A stretch of DNA of 37,715 nucleotides, taken from Elusimicrobiales bacterium. Lineage in GTDB: Bacteria; Elusimicrobiota; Elusimicrobia; Elusimicrobiales; UBA9959. The notes below the pieces were generated by a model. The model worked only from the letters and a program-made list of their open reading frames with translations. It ran no database searches and was not told the DNA's origin. A program made the position numbers and the translations under genes. The stretch spans positions 1-37,715 of the forward strand of contig JAMPXK010000022.1 in NCBI GenBank assembly GCA_023701245.1, read 5' to 3'. Of the stretch, positions 25,601-31,095 are shown piece by piece (position 1 is the stretch's first letter; the number at the start of each line of letters is the position of its first letter).

Positions 25601-25717
25601 GGGGACTTCTCCTATGCAGTTGCGGCCTTCCACTACGTTGGTCCAGAACTGCTCTTTGTTCAGGGCTTTGGGGGCTATGATACCGAGACCGACTATCGCT
25701 ATTTTTTCATTGTTCAT
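16634..25717 (-). CDS. PfaA-like iterative polyketide/fatty-acid synthase, KS-AT-KS-5xACP-KR-DH
   Basis: A 3027-residue megasynthase. KS1 (about 1-465) has Cys212 (DAACASS), His346 (EAHGTAT) and His386. AT (about 600-900) has Ser701 (GHSLGEYAA) and HAFH at 803-806, a malonyl-type motif. KS2 (about 985-1500) keeps Cys1244, His1392 and His1432, though its first His lies in SHETYTPARGG instead of EAHGTGT. Five ACPs span 1595-2145, with Thr1633, 1751, 1866, 1988 and 2103 at the expected Ser. KR has GGGRGLG near 2452, Lys2604, Ser2628 and Tyr2641. The double-hotdog DH (about 2745-3027) has His2775 (HAINGTPYVPG) and Glu2946 where Asp is usual. No enoyl reductase or thioesterase is seen. KS1 resembles PfaA of polyunsaturated-fatty-acid synthases. 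I chose ATG 25717 (MNNEKIAIVGLG) over 25759, since the KS fold begins there. The product is unknown; a polyene or unsaturated acyl chain is plausible. Confidence 0.94.
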   Translation of the reverse strand: MNNEKIAIVGLGIIAPKALNKEQFWTNVVEGRNCIGEVPADRWDWKLYFSEDHKAADKTYSKIGGFIEGFKFDSIKYKIPPQIATQISRLQQMTIEAVRMALEDSGYDKKPFDPKMTAAVIGNAMGATRKEMTDMRVYKFYNEDVLKKTAAFASLTQDKKDAMISEYEAGIDKDIIKITEDTMPGELANVTAGRIANIFNFNGPNMTMDAACASSMAALDYAVLGLRAGKFDMAVAGGADDMMSPPAYVKFCKIGALSADGSYSFDTRANGFVMAEAVSVYVLKRLSDAVKDGDKIYALINSVGASSDGKGKGITAPNPKGQKIAIENAFAQVDYSPADVDFVEAHGTATKVGDAAEVQVLGEVFGPHMGAGKKLGLTSVKSQIGHSKAAAGAVSIAKTALAIYNKTLPTSINYKTPNPGIDLNLFKVIDKAEPWNKNGLRRANVSSFGFGGTNFHVTMEEYTGPNHQRFAKAGAAAETPAASVEIVENSRAPFANLQGEAVTFTGATPADVIKNAQNEAAAVFSKWPEAYPLAAYAQPSMLKPKAAYGVSVVAKSPKDLLEKVEFMAKNGKAETWTEPPLNFKLKGVYTFKTGTNQAKVGLLFPGQGSQYVDMMRDLAAKYQVVQETFNEADGILEKMIGIRLTEAIWSRPGEGKEELAKREAAIKQTQLTQPSMMTADIAMYRLFREFGIKPDMAIGHSLGEYAAATAAGIFTFENGLRAVTSRAKEMASVKVADPGKMASIALGCDKVDVELKKISGYVICANKNCPLQTVIAGEAKAVEAAVQHFKAMGVEAGEIAVSHAFHSEIVAPAMGPYRNFLQNIPIKAADMKILSNVTADFFPTDPQGIYDMLIKQMTSPVEFIKQLERMYAEGVRTFIECGPKRVLSAFATATFKDKKDITVLASNHPKRGGITELNDLLANMTALGIPVNWNGKAPQNGGRFFNPYYQNWAMKVSAPAASPVPVSGPAALPADKAAFAERYGFNFNPVAVSGIAGGTPGTWDKLFREHNLDEILAGKNMIEQIPGEWREKQIEKNIIRVVKSPTGNHSIEKIDSVDQAIKLSARSGSLDIEKEFGLPHTVAKALDTTFKMAIGAGVLALKDAGLPLVHYYKKTTTGSYLPEKWALPEPAASETGVVFASAFPVTESLLKEVTHFFNHKYAGKTAEQLWGVYHQIVDKLPTEADKAGLRAWLQKEFAGYQPGENKDPYSFSQNFLLKVIPIADSQFAQWVGAKGPSLHVSAACASTTQAVHVAESWIRAGKCKRVVVIAADDITNETIQEWTMPGFLASGTATTKDNVSEAALPFDRRRHGLIAGSGAVGMVIEDETLVHERGMKPLARILLTECANSAYHVTRLDTEHVASVMENFIKKVEHVYGLKKEEIAPYTMFMSHETYTPARGGSAAAEVKALRRAFGPAADRVVVSNVKGFTGHSMGAGLEDVVAVRALNTGIIPPIANYREPDPELAGINLSKGGHYDLKYALRFAAGFGSHMAMSMTERVWKAGESRYEDQGRYNSWIKQVSGDPAAELEVVLNTLRVKDKKTAGKPPVMPAAPVKEPVGAVAAPAPRPAPAAAAPQHYAEPKPAPAHKPAPAGLSEETVRETVLAMITEKTGYPKDMLELDLDMEADLGIDTVKQAELFAAIREHYSIPRKDNISLKDYPTIRHCIKFVLGEKAGSPVAAAPVHAPAAQPAHAAPAPKAAPAPVHAPVAGGVSESDVKENILNMITEKTGYPKDMLELDLDMEADLGIDTVKQAELFAAIRENYSIPRKDNISLKDYPTIRHCIKFVLEEKGGAPAAETAPAQAQAEPQHYAEPKPVQPHSPATSGVSESDVKENILNMITEKTGYPKDMLELDLDMEADLGIDTVKQAELFAAIREHYSIPRKDNISLKDYPTIRHCIKFVLEEKAGPVAAAAPAQAPAPAHVQAPAPQPAHSAPAPAVHRAPAASGVTEDAVKESILNMIADKTGYPKDMLELDLDMEADLGIDTVKQAELFAAMRENYSIPRRDNLSLKDYPTIRHCIKFVMEEKGTTPAVAAAPVQAPAEPQHYAEPKPVPAHLPAASGVGEEAVKESILTMIADKTGYPKDMLELDLDMEADLGIDTVKQAELFAAMREHYSIPRRDNLSLKDYPTIRHCIRFVMEETGKAAQAAAPAPAAEPAKPARRKAGKADQPDLLDLAAPAAQTAAEPLPAQKPARQEHPRRHIRHVPAIIPAPVEQEVIKKLAPKRPVAIFAEDLDLAKAFRTELNKHRADSYIFTPARTKVKDAITVDFKDVPALEKALADFASAHPDTQGVVYLPGCMVKSLSQETAAYDDLKRYALPLFLAAKHLSGGLNKVDPGHATFLAVVTTLDGGFGYRTRDVYDPIYGAIHGQTLCLRKELEKSAVKLLDFEPSSSNQAIVQKTFYEILYSDKRLAIGYADGKRWTLVGKPQALDKSRNLTPLDGRNVLITGGGRGLGAMFARMLAEQHRANILILDIMEIGDKAKRLTGMSDAELKAWKMGELWNEIKAANDKPTPALLEKEFTRLKDAADMHRNMEAIRALGVKVHYYRCDLTDNAMLRQTMENIKADFGSIDGLVHFAGLERSKLAVDKATEEFVLIFNVKAESAVNMWKSGVVKEKGFWVMASSIAGKFGNLGQTDYAAASDYIAKFCVSQHNKGVRALSVDMTGYAQIGMGARPGVEAFLKSQEMEFLYPEEGMQALLDELAYGKVPEIILSGSLGKLDWDKQLMYEPGFSASSSTGLHFTPKVEDLLKGESLSAVKEFSLESDPYLADHAINGTPYVPGVMGLEAFAEAATLLTGTHPKALTDVRFAVPIKLLRGRPADVRVKGLVLGSGAGSEIRIESDFVSPKGLRLGQTRTHFKGTAAADAPSGWNAGMRPDLPKSKKYKHDAAAIYKTYFHGPSFQVLDGVLAVEKNSVLAVFKRPAAPLWKNGTQKLVFHPLVFEALFQACGWRDIQFDRSMALPDAVGAAIVYDNEPQDPETLFLYGVFKGRTEDNRSLYDAWAFDADYNLAAELRDYAMIPTPI
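19290..20935 (-). repeat. Tandem array of five near-identical ACP-coding repeats
   Basis: Five direct repeats of about 345-366 bp lie inside the synthase gene. Each encodes a nearly invariant core (KTGYPKDMLELDLDMEADLG, then IDTVKQAELFAA, then YPTIRHCI) and is separated by Ala/Pro/His-rich linkers. Spacing of the modified residue is 118, 115, 122 and 115 residues. Similarity extends to the DNA level, which points to recent duplication or gene conversion and makes the region prone to copy-number change and assembly collapse. Confidence 0.95.
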
Positions 25718-25757
25718 AATCTTTTTTTGCCTTTTCCAGGTTGCGTTGTTCCATCCC

Positions 25758-25773
25758 ACCCCAATAAAGGGGT
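25758..25773 (-). promoter_or_regulatory. Leader hairpin upstream of the synthase gene
   Basis: ACCCC-AATAAA-GGGGT forms a small hairpin about 40 bases before the chosen synthase start. The leader from the AT-rich block at 25830-25855 (possible promoter, many TATATA steps) to the ATG is over 100 bases and also holds the dyad AACGGTCCGTT. A regulatory role is speculative. Confidence 0.25.
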
Positions 25774-25844
25774 TCCCGGGGTTCTAAATTGTGGGGGTAA
25801 ACGGGTCAGAACGGACCGTTTAAGGATGTCATATATATATTTTA

Positions 25845-25890
25845 TTAAAAAAGCCCGGTCTCAGGCAACCTCAGGCGCCTGGTCGGAGCA
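25845..25890 (-). terminator. Possible terminator after the glycosyltransferase gene
   Basis: On the minus strand a GC-rich, imperfectly paired segment (CCAGGCGCCTGAGG, then GCCTGAGACCGGGC) runs directly into TTTTTTAATAAAA. The T-run is good but the stem is interrupted. If weak, glycosyltransferase and synthase would be partly co-transcribed. Confidence 0.4.
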
Positions 25891-25912
25891 GTTTCGGGAG
25901 GCGGAAGACGGC

Positions 25913-27547
25913 TTAACGGAGGTTCTGCGGCTTGGGGATCATCAGGTAAAGCACGCCTTTGCGCGGAGAAAGCGGGGTAGCGTACTCCGCGGTGTCGAGC
26001 ACCTGCATGCGGGGGTCCGGCGCGAAGGAGATGCGTGCCCTGTACCTGTGGACCTTCTGCCAGTCCCACTCGCCTATCAGTTTGAGGGGTTTCATGGCTT
26101 TCAGGTAGGCCATGTTGCGCTCGTAATTGTGCCAGGCCTCGAAGTCGAAGCCATTGATGATATCCTCCGGCTTGATCTCTTCCCTGGGTTTACAGGCGAG
26201 CTCCCACTTGGCCTTGTTCCAGGCCAGGTAGTCCTTGGTGCCGGCCCAGCCCAGCAGGGCGTACAGGGCCAGCGCGAAGCCGGCGGCCGGCCGGGAGAAC
26301 CTTATTCCCCTCGCCGCGAAGACCGCCGCCATGGCGAACCAGGGCAGCAGGGTGGGCAAGAGGTAGCGGTCGAAGTACTTGGCGCCCATAAGGGAGATCG
26401 CCAGCTGCCCGAAAGCGGCCAGGGCCACGAAGCGCAGGGCCGGTCCGCCCCGGCGCAGCGCCAGGCCCGAGGCGTTCATCAGCACTACGGACGAGACCAC
26501 GGCCGCCGCCGTTGCGGCGAGCCAGAACAGGCGGCTGGAAAAGACTCCCGACGGCTTGAAGGCCGACCCGGCCAGGGTCAGCGCTCCCAGGCCGGAGTTG
26601 GCCAGGGTGTTCTCCAGGTAGGGCAGGGGCCCGTTAAGCAGGGCGAAGCCGGCCATGGCGGCCAGCGCCAGCCAGGGTCCGGCGGCGGAAACCCGTGAGC
26701 CGGTGCCGTTGCGGGACGTGAACCGGCCCAGGCTGAAGACGTAGCCGGCCGCCAGGGGCAGCAGCAGCAGGCCGGCTTCCGCCATGGAGGCGAACAGCCG
26801 GTAAAAAGAATCGTTGAGAAAGGACAGCGGGCTGGAAACGTGGGCCAGCGTGGCCGCCGCCACGTAATTTTCGGAAGCCCAGGTCTGCCCGTGCATCAGC
26901 CTGAACCACAGCGCGTAGCCGGCCATCGCCGCCGCCGGCGGCCCCCAGACCGCCGCGAGGGTGCGCCACCTGGCCCGGCCCTGCGCCAGCAGGCTTAGGG
27001 GCAAAGCCCGCGGCAGGGCCACGGCCAGCTGGCGCGTCAGGTACGCGGCGGCCACGCAGACCCCCGCCCAGACCAGCGCCGGAGCGTCGCCCGGGTCCTT
27101 CAACCGCCGCACGTAGAAATAAAGCGCGCAGGTCATCCAGAAAAAATAATGGACGTCGGTCATGAACGAGTTGGCCAGCACCAGGTAGAGCGGGCTGAAA
27201 GCCAGGGTGAGGCCGGCCGCGGCCTTTTCGAAAAAGCCGGCCTCGAACTCGTCGAGCAGTTTGACGAAGACGAAAACGGCCCCGGCCGCCACCAGTACGT
27301 TGGCCGCGCGCAGGGCTGAAAAACTGAACCCGAAAAGTTTGGAGCAGAGCGCGCCGAAGAGGATATGGAAGACCTGCGTGGAAGAGCCCCAGTCGCAGAG
27401 CGTCAGGCGCCCGGTCTCGGCGAGGTTCTTTACGGCCAGGGCGTAGGCCCAGTCGTCGTTCAGCGGGAAATCGAAGCGCCACGGCGCCAGGGTGGCGGCA
27501 AAAATGACGAACAGCGCGGCGACGGCGTATTTTCCGTATTTGTCCAC
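25913..27547 (-). CDS. GT-C fold membrane glycosyltransferase (ArnT/PMT-like)
   Basis: A 544-residue protein with about 11-12 membrane helices. The first periplasmic loop carries the acidic motif FPLNDDWAYA (Asp31, Asp32), the metal or acceptor site of GT-C enzymes that use polyprenyl-phosphate sugars. A later segment, NSFMTDVHYFFWM, fits the second acidic loop of the PMT_2 family. The C-terminal 120 residues form a soluble periplasmic domain. The start is GTG, with a G-rich Shine-Dalgarno-like run 5 bases upstream. It is divergent from cydA. The acceptor is unknown; it lies upstream of the synthase on the same strand, so glycosylation of the synthase product is possible but not shown. Confidence 0.8.
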   Translation of the reverse strand: MDKYGKYAVAALFVIFAATLAPWRFDFPLNDDWAYALAVKNLAETGRLTLCDWGSSTQVFHILFGALCSKLFGFSFSALRAANVLVAAGAVFVFVKLLDEFEAGFFEKAAAGLTLAFSPLYLVLANSFMTDVHYFFWMTCALYFYVRRLKDPGDAPALVWAGVCVAAAYLTRQLAVALPRALPLSLLAQGRARWRTLAAVWGPPAAAMAGYALWFRLMHGQTWASENYVAAATLAHVSSPLSFLNDSFYRLFASMAEAGLLLLPLAAGYVFSLGRFTSRNGTGSRVSAAGPWLALAAMAGFALLNGPLPYLENTLANSGLGALTLAGSAFKPSGVFSSRLFWLAATAAAVVSSVVLMNASGLALRRGGPALRFVALAAFGQLAISLMGAKYFDRYLLPTLLPWFAMAAVFAARGIRFSRPAAGFALALYALLGWAGTKDYLAWNKAKWELACKPREEIKPEDIINGFDFEAWHNYERNMAYLKAMKPLKLIGEWDWQKVHRYRARISFAPDPRMQVLDTAEYATPLSPRKGVLYLMIPKPQNLR

Positions 27548-27630
27548 AATGTCCCCCCCTAACCTGGAGATAGTTTACAAATATTGTCCGGCGCCCGGCA
27601 AGTTTTGGGCGTTTTGTGATTTTTAAGGTT

Positions 27631-27660
27631 TTGTGGAACCCGCCTTATAATTATTATAAT
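27631..27660 (+). promoter_or_regulatory. cydA promoter
   Basis: TTGTGG (27631-27636) and TATAAT (27655-27660) are 18 bases apart, and a second TATAAT lies at 27646-27651. The expected start near 27667 gives a leader of about 23 bases holding AAGGA 8 bases before the ATG. The same AT-rich block reads TATAAT on the minus strand and may also serve the divergent glycosyltransferase gene. Confidence 0.6.
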
Positions 27661-27689
27661 TGTGTCACCTTAATACAAGGATGGTCGCT

Positions 27690-29000
27690 ATGGACACACT
27701 GGCTTTGAGCAGGCTGCAGTTCGCGGTCACCGCGATGTTCCACTTTCTCTTCGTGCCGCTGACCCTGGGGCTGGGCTGGCTTACCGCCTGGTTCGAAACC
27801 CGTTACGTCCGCACCGGCGACGCCAGGTACCTGGCCATTACGCGCTTCTGGGGCAAACTGTTCCTGATAAATTTCGCGCTGGGCGTGGTGACGGGCATCA
27901 CCATGGAGTTCCAGTTCGGCATGAACTGGGCGGAGTACTCCAAGTACGTCGGTGACATTTTCGGCGCGCCGCTGGCCATCGAGGCCACGGTGGCCTTCTT
28001 CCTGGAATCCACCTTCATCGGCGTGTGGGTCTTCGGCTGGGACCGGCTGTCCAGGAAGGCGCACGCGGCCGCCATGTGGATCGTGGCCTTCGCCACCAAT
28101 ATGTCCGCCCTCTGGATCCTGCTGGCCAACGGCTGGATGCAGCGCCCCGTCGGCTATATCCTGCGCAACGGCCGCGCCGAGATGGTGGATTTCTGGGCGC
28201 TGGTGACCAACGCCTACGGCTGGCTGGAGTTCTTTCATACCGTTTTCGCCGGCTGGGTGATAGCCGGGTTCTTCGTGATGGGCGTGAGCGCGTGGCACCT
28301 GCTGCGCAAGAACCAGGAAGAACTGTTCCGGAAATCTTTCGGGGCCGGCGCGGTGTTCGCGCTGGCCAGCTCGCTCGCGGTGGCCTTCGTGGGCGACCTG
28401 AGCGGCATGAACGCGGCCCGCAACCAGCCGGCCAAGTTCGCGGCCATGGAGTCGGTCTGGCAGACGCGCACAAGCGCGCCTTACACGCTGCTCTCCTTCC
28501 CGCGCCTGAAGGGCGAGGGCAATTATTTCGAACTTCTCGAAGTCCCCAACGCGCTGTCCCTGATGGCCTTCCGGGACCCGCACGCCGAGGTGAAGGGCCT
28601 CGACAGCTTCCTGCCGCAGGACAGGCCGCCGGTGCTGCCTGTGTTCCTGAGCTTCAAGGCGATGGTGGCTTTCGGAATGCTGTTCATCCTACTGTCGGCC
28701 GCCGGGGCCTGGCTCTGGTACAAGGAGCAGCTGCACCGTTTCCCCCTTTACCTTAAGCTGATGGTCTTCGCCATCCCGCTGCCTTATATCGCCATCCAGC
28801 TGGGCTGGATCGTGACCGAGATGGGCCGCCAGCCCTGGGCGGTTTACGGGCTGATGCGCACCGCCGACGCGGTCTCCATGACGGTTACCCCCGCCCAGGT
28901 CTGGCTGTCGCTCGGGGGCTTCACGCTGTTCTACACCGCGCTGGGCGTGGTGGACGTCTGGCTGCTGGCCAAATACGCGCGCAAGGGCATGGAGGGGTGA
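27690..29000 (+). CDS. cydA: Cytochrome bd oxidase subunit I
   Basis: A 436-residue membrane protein, the haem-carrying subunit of cytochrome bd quinol oxidase, which reduces O2 to water with high affinity without pumping protons. The N-terminus LSRLQFAVTAMFHFLFVPLT holds His18, the equivalent of the E. coli His19 haem ligand. Later family segments are MEFQFGMNWAEYSKYVGDIF, AFFLESTFIGVWVFGW and GWIVTEMGRQPWAVYGLMRT. It is much shorter than E. coli CydA (522), so it belongs to the short Q-loop type. An upstream TTG-initiated frame adds 10 residues, but AAGGA correctly spaced from 27690 supports the ATG. Its partner cydB follows after a 163-base gap that contains an inverted-repeat element. Confidence 0.96.
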   Translation: MDTLALSRLQFAVTAMFHFLFVPLTLGLGWLTAWFETRYVRTGDARYLAITRFWGKLFLINFALGVVTGITMEFQFGMNWAEYSKYVGDIFGAPLAIEATVAFFLESTFIGVWVFGWDRLSRKAHAAAMWIVAFATNMSALWILLANGWMQRPVGYILRNGRAEMVDFWALVTNAYGWLEFFHTVFAGWVIAGFFVMGVSAWHLLRKNQEELFRKSFGAGAVFALASSLAVAFVGDLSGMNAARNQPAKFAAMESVWQTRTSAPYTLLSFPRLKGEGNYFELLEVPNALSLMAFRDPHAEVKGLDSFLPQDRPPVLPVFLSFKAMVAFGMLFILLSAAGAWLWYKEQLHRFPLYLKLMVFAIPLPYIAIQLGWIVTEMGRQPWAVYGLMRTADAVSMTVTPAQVWLSLGGFTLFYTALGVVDVWLLAKYARKGMEG

Positions 29001-29001
29001 C

Positions 29002-29127
29002 GGCATGCCAGGGCGGCGGAACGCAAAACGCGCTCGGCCACACCGTGGCCTCGCTCATCATTCGCCCTCCGCGCTATGCAAGCGTCGGGCTCACGAAGGT
29101 TTTGCTAACCCGCCGCCCTGTCATGCC
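29002..29127. repeat. 126-bp inverted-repeat element between cydA and cydB
   Basis: Two arms of 28 and 29 bases (29002-29029 and 29099-29127) are inverted copies sharing 24 positions: GGCATG, one mismatch, CAGGGCGGCGG, a 3-4 base variable spot, then GCAAAAC. The interior contains a perfect small hairpin, GGCCAC-ACC-GTGGCC (29036-29050). The element begins 2 bases after the cydA stop. It codes for nothing evident and has no clear target-site duplication. It could be a MITE or REP-like insertion, or a structured operon spacer that tunes the cydA:cydB ratio. No second copy is seen in the window. Confidence 0.8.
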
Positions 29128-29163
29128 TTTGGGCAAGTTTTAATTTAAGGAAAGAGGGAACTT

Positions 29164-30189
29164 ATGGATTACGCTAAATTGTGGTTCGTGTTCTGGGCGG
29201 TGCTCTGGGCCGGCTACTTCGCGCTCGACGGTTTCGACCTGGGAGTAGGGTTTTCCGGGTGGCTCGCCGCCGGAAATGAAGAGGAGCGGCGCGGCGTGTT
29301 CGCTTCGCTGGGGCCGTTCTGGGACGGCAACGAGGTCTGGCTGATAACGGCGGGCGGCGCCACTTTCGCCGCGTTCCCGGCCGTTTACGCCGGGCTGTTC
29401 AGCTGGCTTTACCCGGCGCTGCTGCTGATCCTGTTCTCGCTCATCGCGCGCGGCGTGTCGCTGGAGTTCCGCGGCAAGGTGCAGGCCGCCGCCTGGCGGT
29501 CTTTCTGGGAACGCACGGCGTGCGTCTCCAGTTTCCTGGCGGCGCTGCTCTTCGGCGTGGCCTTCGGCAATATTTTCCGCGGGCTGCAGATAGGGGCCGG
29601 TGGTTACGCCGGCACGTTCCTGGGCCTGCTCAACCCTTACGCGCTCCTGACGGGCCTGCTGTTCTGCGCCTTCTTTTTCTTTCACGGCCAGCTTTGGCTG
29701 GCCTTCAAGGCCCCCGCGGGCGCGGCCGCCAGGGCCGGACGCCTGGCCGGGCGCGCCTGGTACGCGCTCGCCGCGCTTACGGTGGTCTTCCTTGCCTGGA
29801 GCTGGGCGGCTACCGGGCTTTACGGCAACTTCCTGGTGCGTCGTGAACTGGCGCTGCTGCCGCTGCTGTTCGCCGGCGCCCTGGTGCTGGCCAAGGTGCT
29901 GCTGGCGCTCGGGCGGCCTTCCAAGGCCTTCCTCGCTTCCTTCGCCGCGATAGCCCTTTTTACGCTTACGGGGTTCGCCGGCATTTACCCGGCGCTGCTG
30001 CCGTCGGCCATAGACCCGGAGTTCAGCCTTACCGTTTACAATTCCTCTTCCAGTGCCTATACGCTGCGCCTCATGACGGCGGTAGTGGTGGTTTTCCTGC
30101 CGGTGGTGGTGGGCTACCAGGTCTGGGTGTACCGGCTGTTCCGGGCCCCGCTTGGCGCGGAAGAACTTAAAAAAAGCGGCATGTACTGA
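29164..30189 (+). CDS. cydB: Cytochrome bd oxidase subunit II
   Basis: A 341-residue protein with about nine membrane helices. The family signature is clear: FWAVLWAGYFALDGFDLGVG near the N-terminus, then LGPFWDGNEVWLITAGGATF (about residues 50-70). CydB carries no haem ligands but is needed for stable assembly with CydA. AAGGA and GAGGG precede the ATG. No CydX-like small ORF was recognised after it; the next gene has its own promoter-like box. Confidence 0.96.
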   Translation: MDYAKLWFVFWAVLWAGYFALDGFDLGVGFSGWLAAGNEEERRGVFASLGPFWDGNEVWLITAGGATFAAFPAVYAGLFSWLYPALLLILFSLIARGVSLEFRGKVQAAAWRSFWERTACVSSFLAALLFGVAFGNIFRGLQIGAGGYAGTFLGLLNPYALLTGLLFCAFFFFHGQLWLAFKAPAGAAARAGRLAGRAWYALAALTVVFLAWSWAATGLYGNFLVRRELALLPLLFAGALVLAKVLLALGRPSKAFLASFAAIALFTLTGFAGIYPALLPSAIDPEFSLTVYNSSSSAYTLRLMTAVVVVFLPVVVGYQVWVYRLFRAPLGAEELKKSGMY

Positions 30190-30224
30190 GAGTTACAACT
30201 GAAAACCAATAAAGATTTTGATAA

Positions 30225-30230
30225 TATAAA
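30225..30230 (+). promoter_or_regulatory. -10 box with leaderless spacing before the MBL gene
   Basis: TATAAA is followed by CTAATA and the ATG at 30237. No Shine-Dalgarno sequence is visible and no good -35 box is found at normal distance. It follows the same spacing rule as the boxes at 3194, 14139 and 35683. Confidence 0.45.
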
Positions 30231-30236
30231 CTAATA

Positions 30237-31076
30237 ATGAAGATAAAATTCTGGGGCGCCCGCGGTTCTATCCCTGTTTCCGGGCGGCAGTACATCAAGT
30301 ACGGAGGCAGCACCACCTGTCTTGAGATCCGTTCCAGGAAGAACGAACTTATCATCGTGGACGCGGGTTCCGGTATCCGCCTGCTGGGCAAGGAACTGCT
30401 CAAGCACGGCCCCGATAATTTCAACATGCTGTTCACCCACTCGCACTGGGACCATGTGCTGGGTTTCCCCTTCTTCGCCCCCATCTACGGCAAGCGCACC
30501 CATATCCGGATAATGGGCTGTTCCTTTTCCTCGGACCCGGTCCGGGAGATCATCGCCAAGACCATGCAGCCGCCCGGCTTCCCGGTCAAGTTCGAGGAGA
30601 TCTCCGCGCGGTTCGAATTCGACTCCCTTTGCGCCAGCGGCTGCGACATCGGCGGCCTGCAGGTGCTGCCCATAGAGTTGAGCCACCCCAACAACGGCCT
30701 GGGCTACAAGTTCTGCGAGAACGGCCGCACCTTCGTTTTCCTGACCGACAACGAGCTCGGCTTCGTCCATCCCGGCGGCAGGCCCGCCGCGGATTACGTG
30801 GCTTTTTCGCGCGGCGCGGACCTGCTGGTGCACGACGCCGACTACACCGACGCGGAATATCCCCGGCGCCGGACCTGGGGCCACTCCACCTGGCAGCAGG
30901 CCCTGGACCTCGCCCTCAAGGCCGAGGTGCGCGCGCTGGGTCTTTTTCACCACAACCAGGACAGGCACGACGCGCAAGTGGACAAGATAGTGGCGGAATG
31001 CGCGCGCAGGATCCGCAAAGCGGGGTCGAAGCTTAAATGCTTCGCCGTCAGGGAAGGTCAGGAAGTGAAACTTTAA
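30237..31076 (+). CDS. MBL-fold metal-dependent hydrolase
   Basis: A 279-residue metallo-beta-lactamase-fold protein. The metal motif is THSHWDH (His68, His70, Asp72, His73), with further likely ligands in ELSHPNNGLGY, DADYTDAEY, WGHSTWQQA and LFHHNQDRHD. The opening KFWGARGSIPVSG, then YGGSTTCLEI, is typical of the RNase Z/PhnP-like branch often linked to signalling or cyclic-nucleotide-type phosphodiesterases. The substrate cannot be read from sequence. It is the first gene of an operon with the next two genes (gaps of 19 and 3 bases). Confidence 0.85.
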   Translation: MKIKFWGARGSIPVSGRQYIKYGGSTTCLEIRSRKNELIIVDAGSGIRLLGKELLKHGPDNFNMLFTHSHWDHVLGFPFFAPIYGKRTHIRIMGCSFSSDPVREIIAKTMQPPGFPVKFEEISARFEFDSLCASGCDIGGLQVLPIELSHPNNGLGYKFCENGRTFVFLTDNELGFVHPGGRPAADYVAFSRGADLLVHDADYTDAEYPRRRTWGHSTWQQALDLALKAEVRALGLFHHNQDRHDAQVDKIVAECARRIRKAGSKLKCFAVREGQEVKL

Positions 31077-31095
31077 ACCGGAGACGCCTAAGCTT

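Noticed and set aside
25717-25759. Synthase start at the upstream ATG (MGWNNATWKRQ)
   Set aside because: The extra 14 residues have no family support; the KS fold begins at MNNEKIAIVG, and the upstream sequence looks like leader with a hairpin.
23300-26698. A very long open frame of 1132 codons on the plus strand
   Set aside because: It is antisense to the synthase gene and runs into the glycosyltransferase gene. Its translation is His/Gly/Arg-rich low complexity with no domain, the usual shadow frame of GC-rich coding DNA.
29002-29127. Integron attC recombination site
   Set aside because: The arms lack the paired R and L boxes, no integrase is near, and the element sits inside an ordinary cydAB operon.
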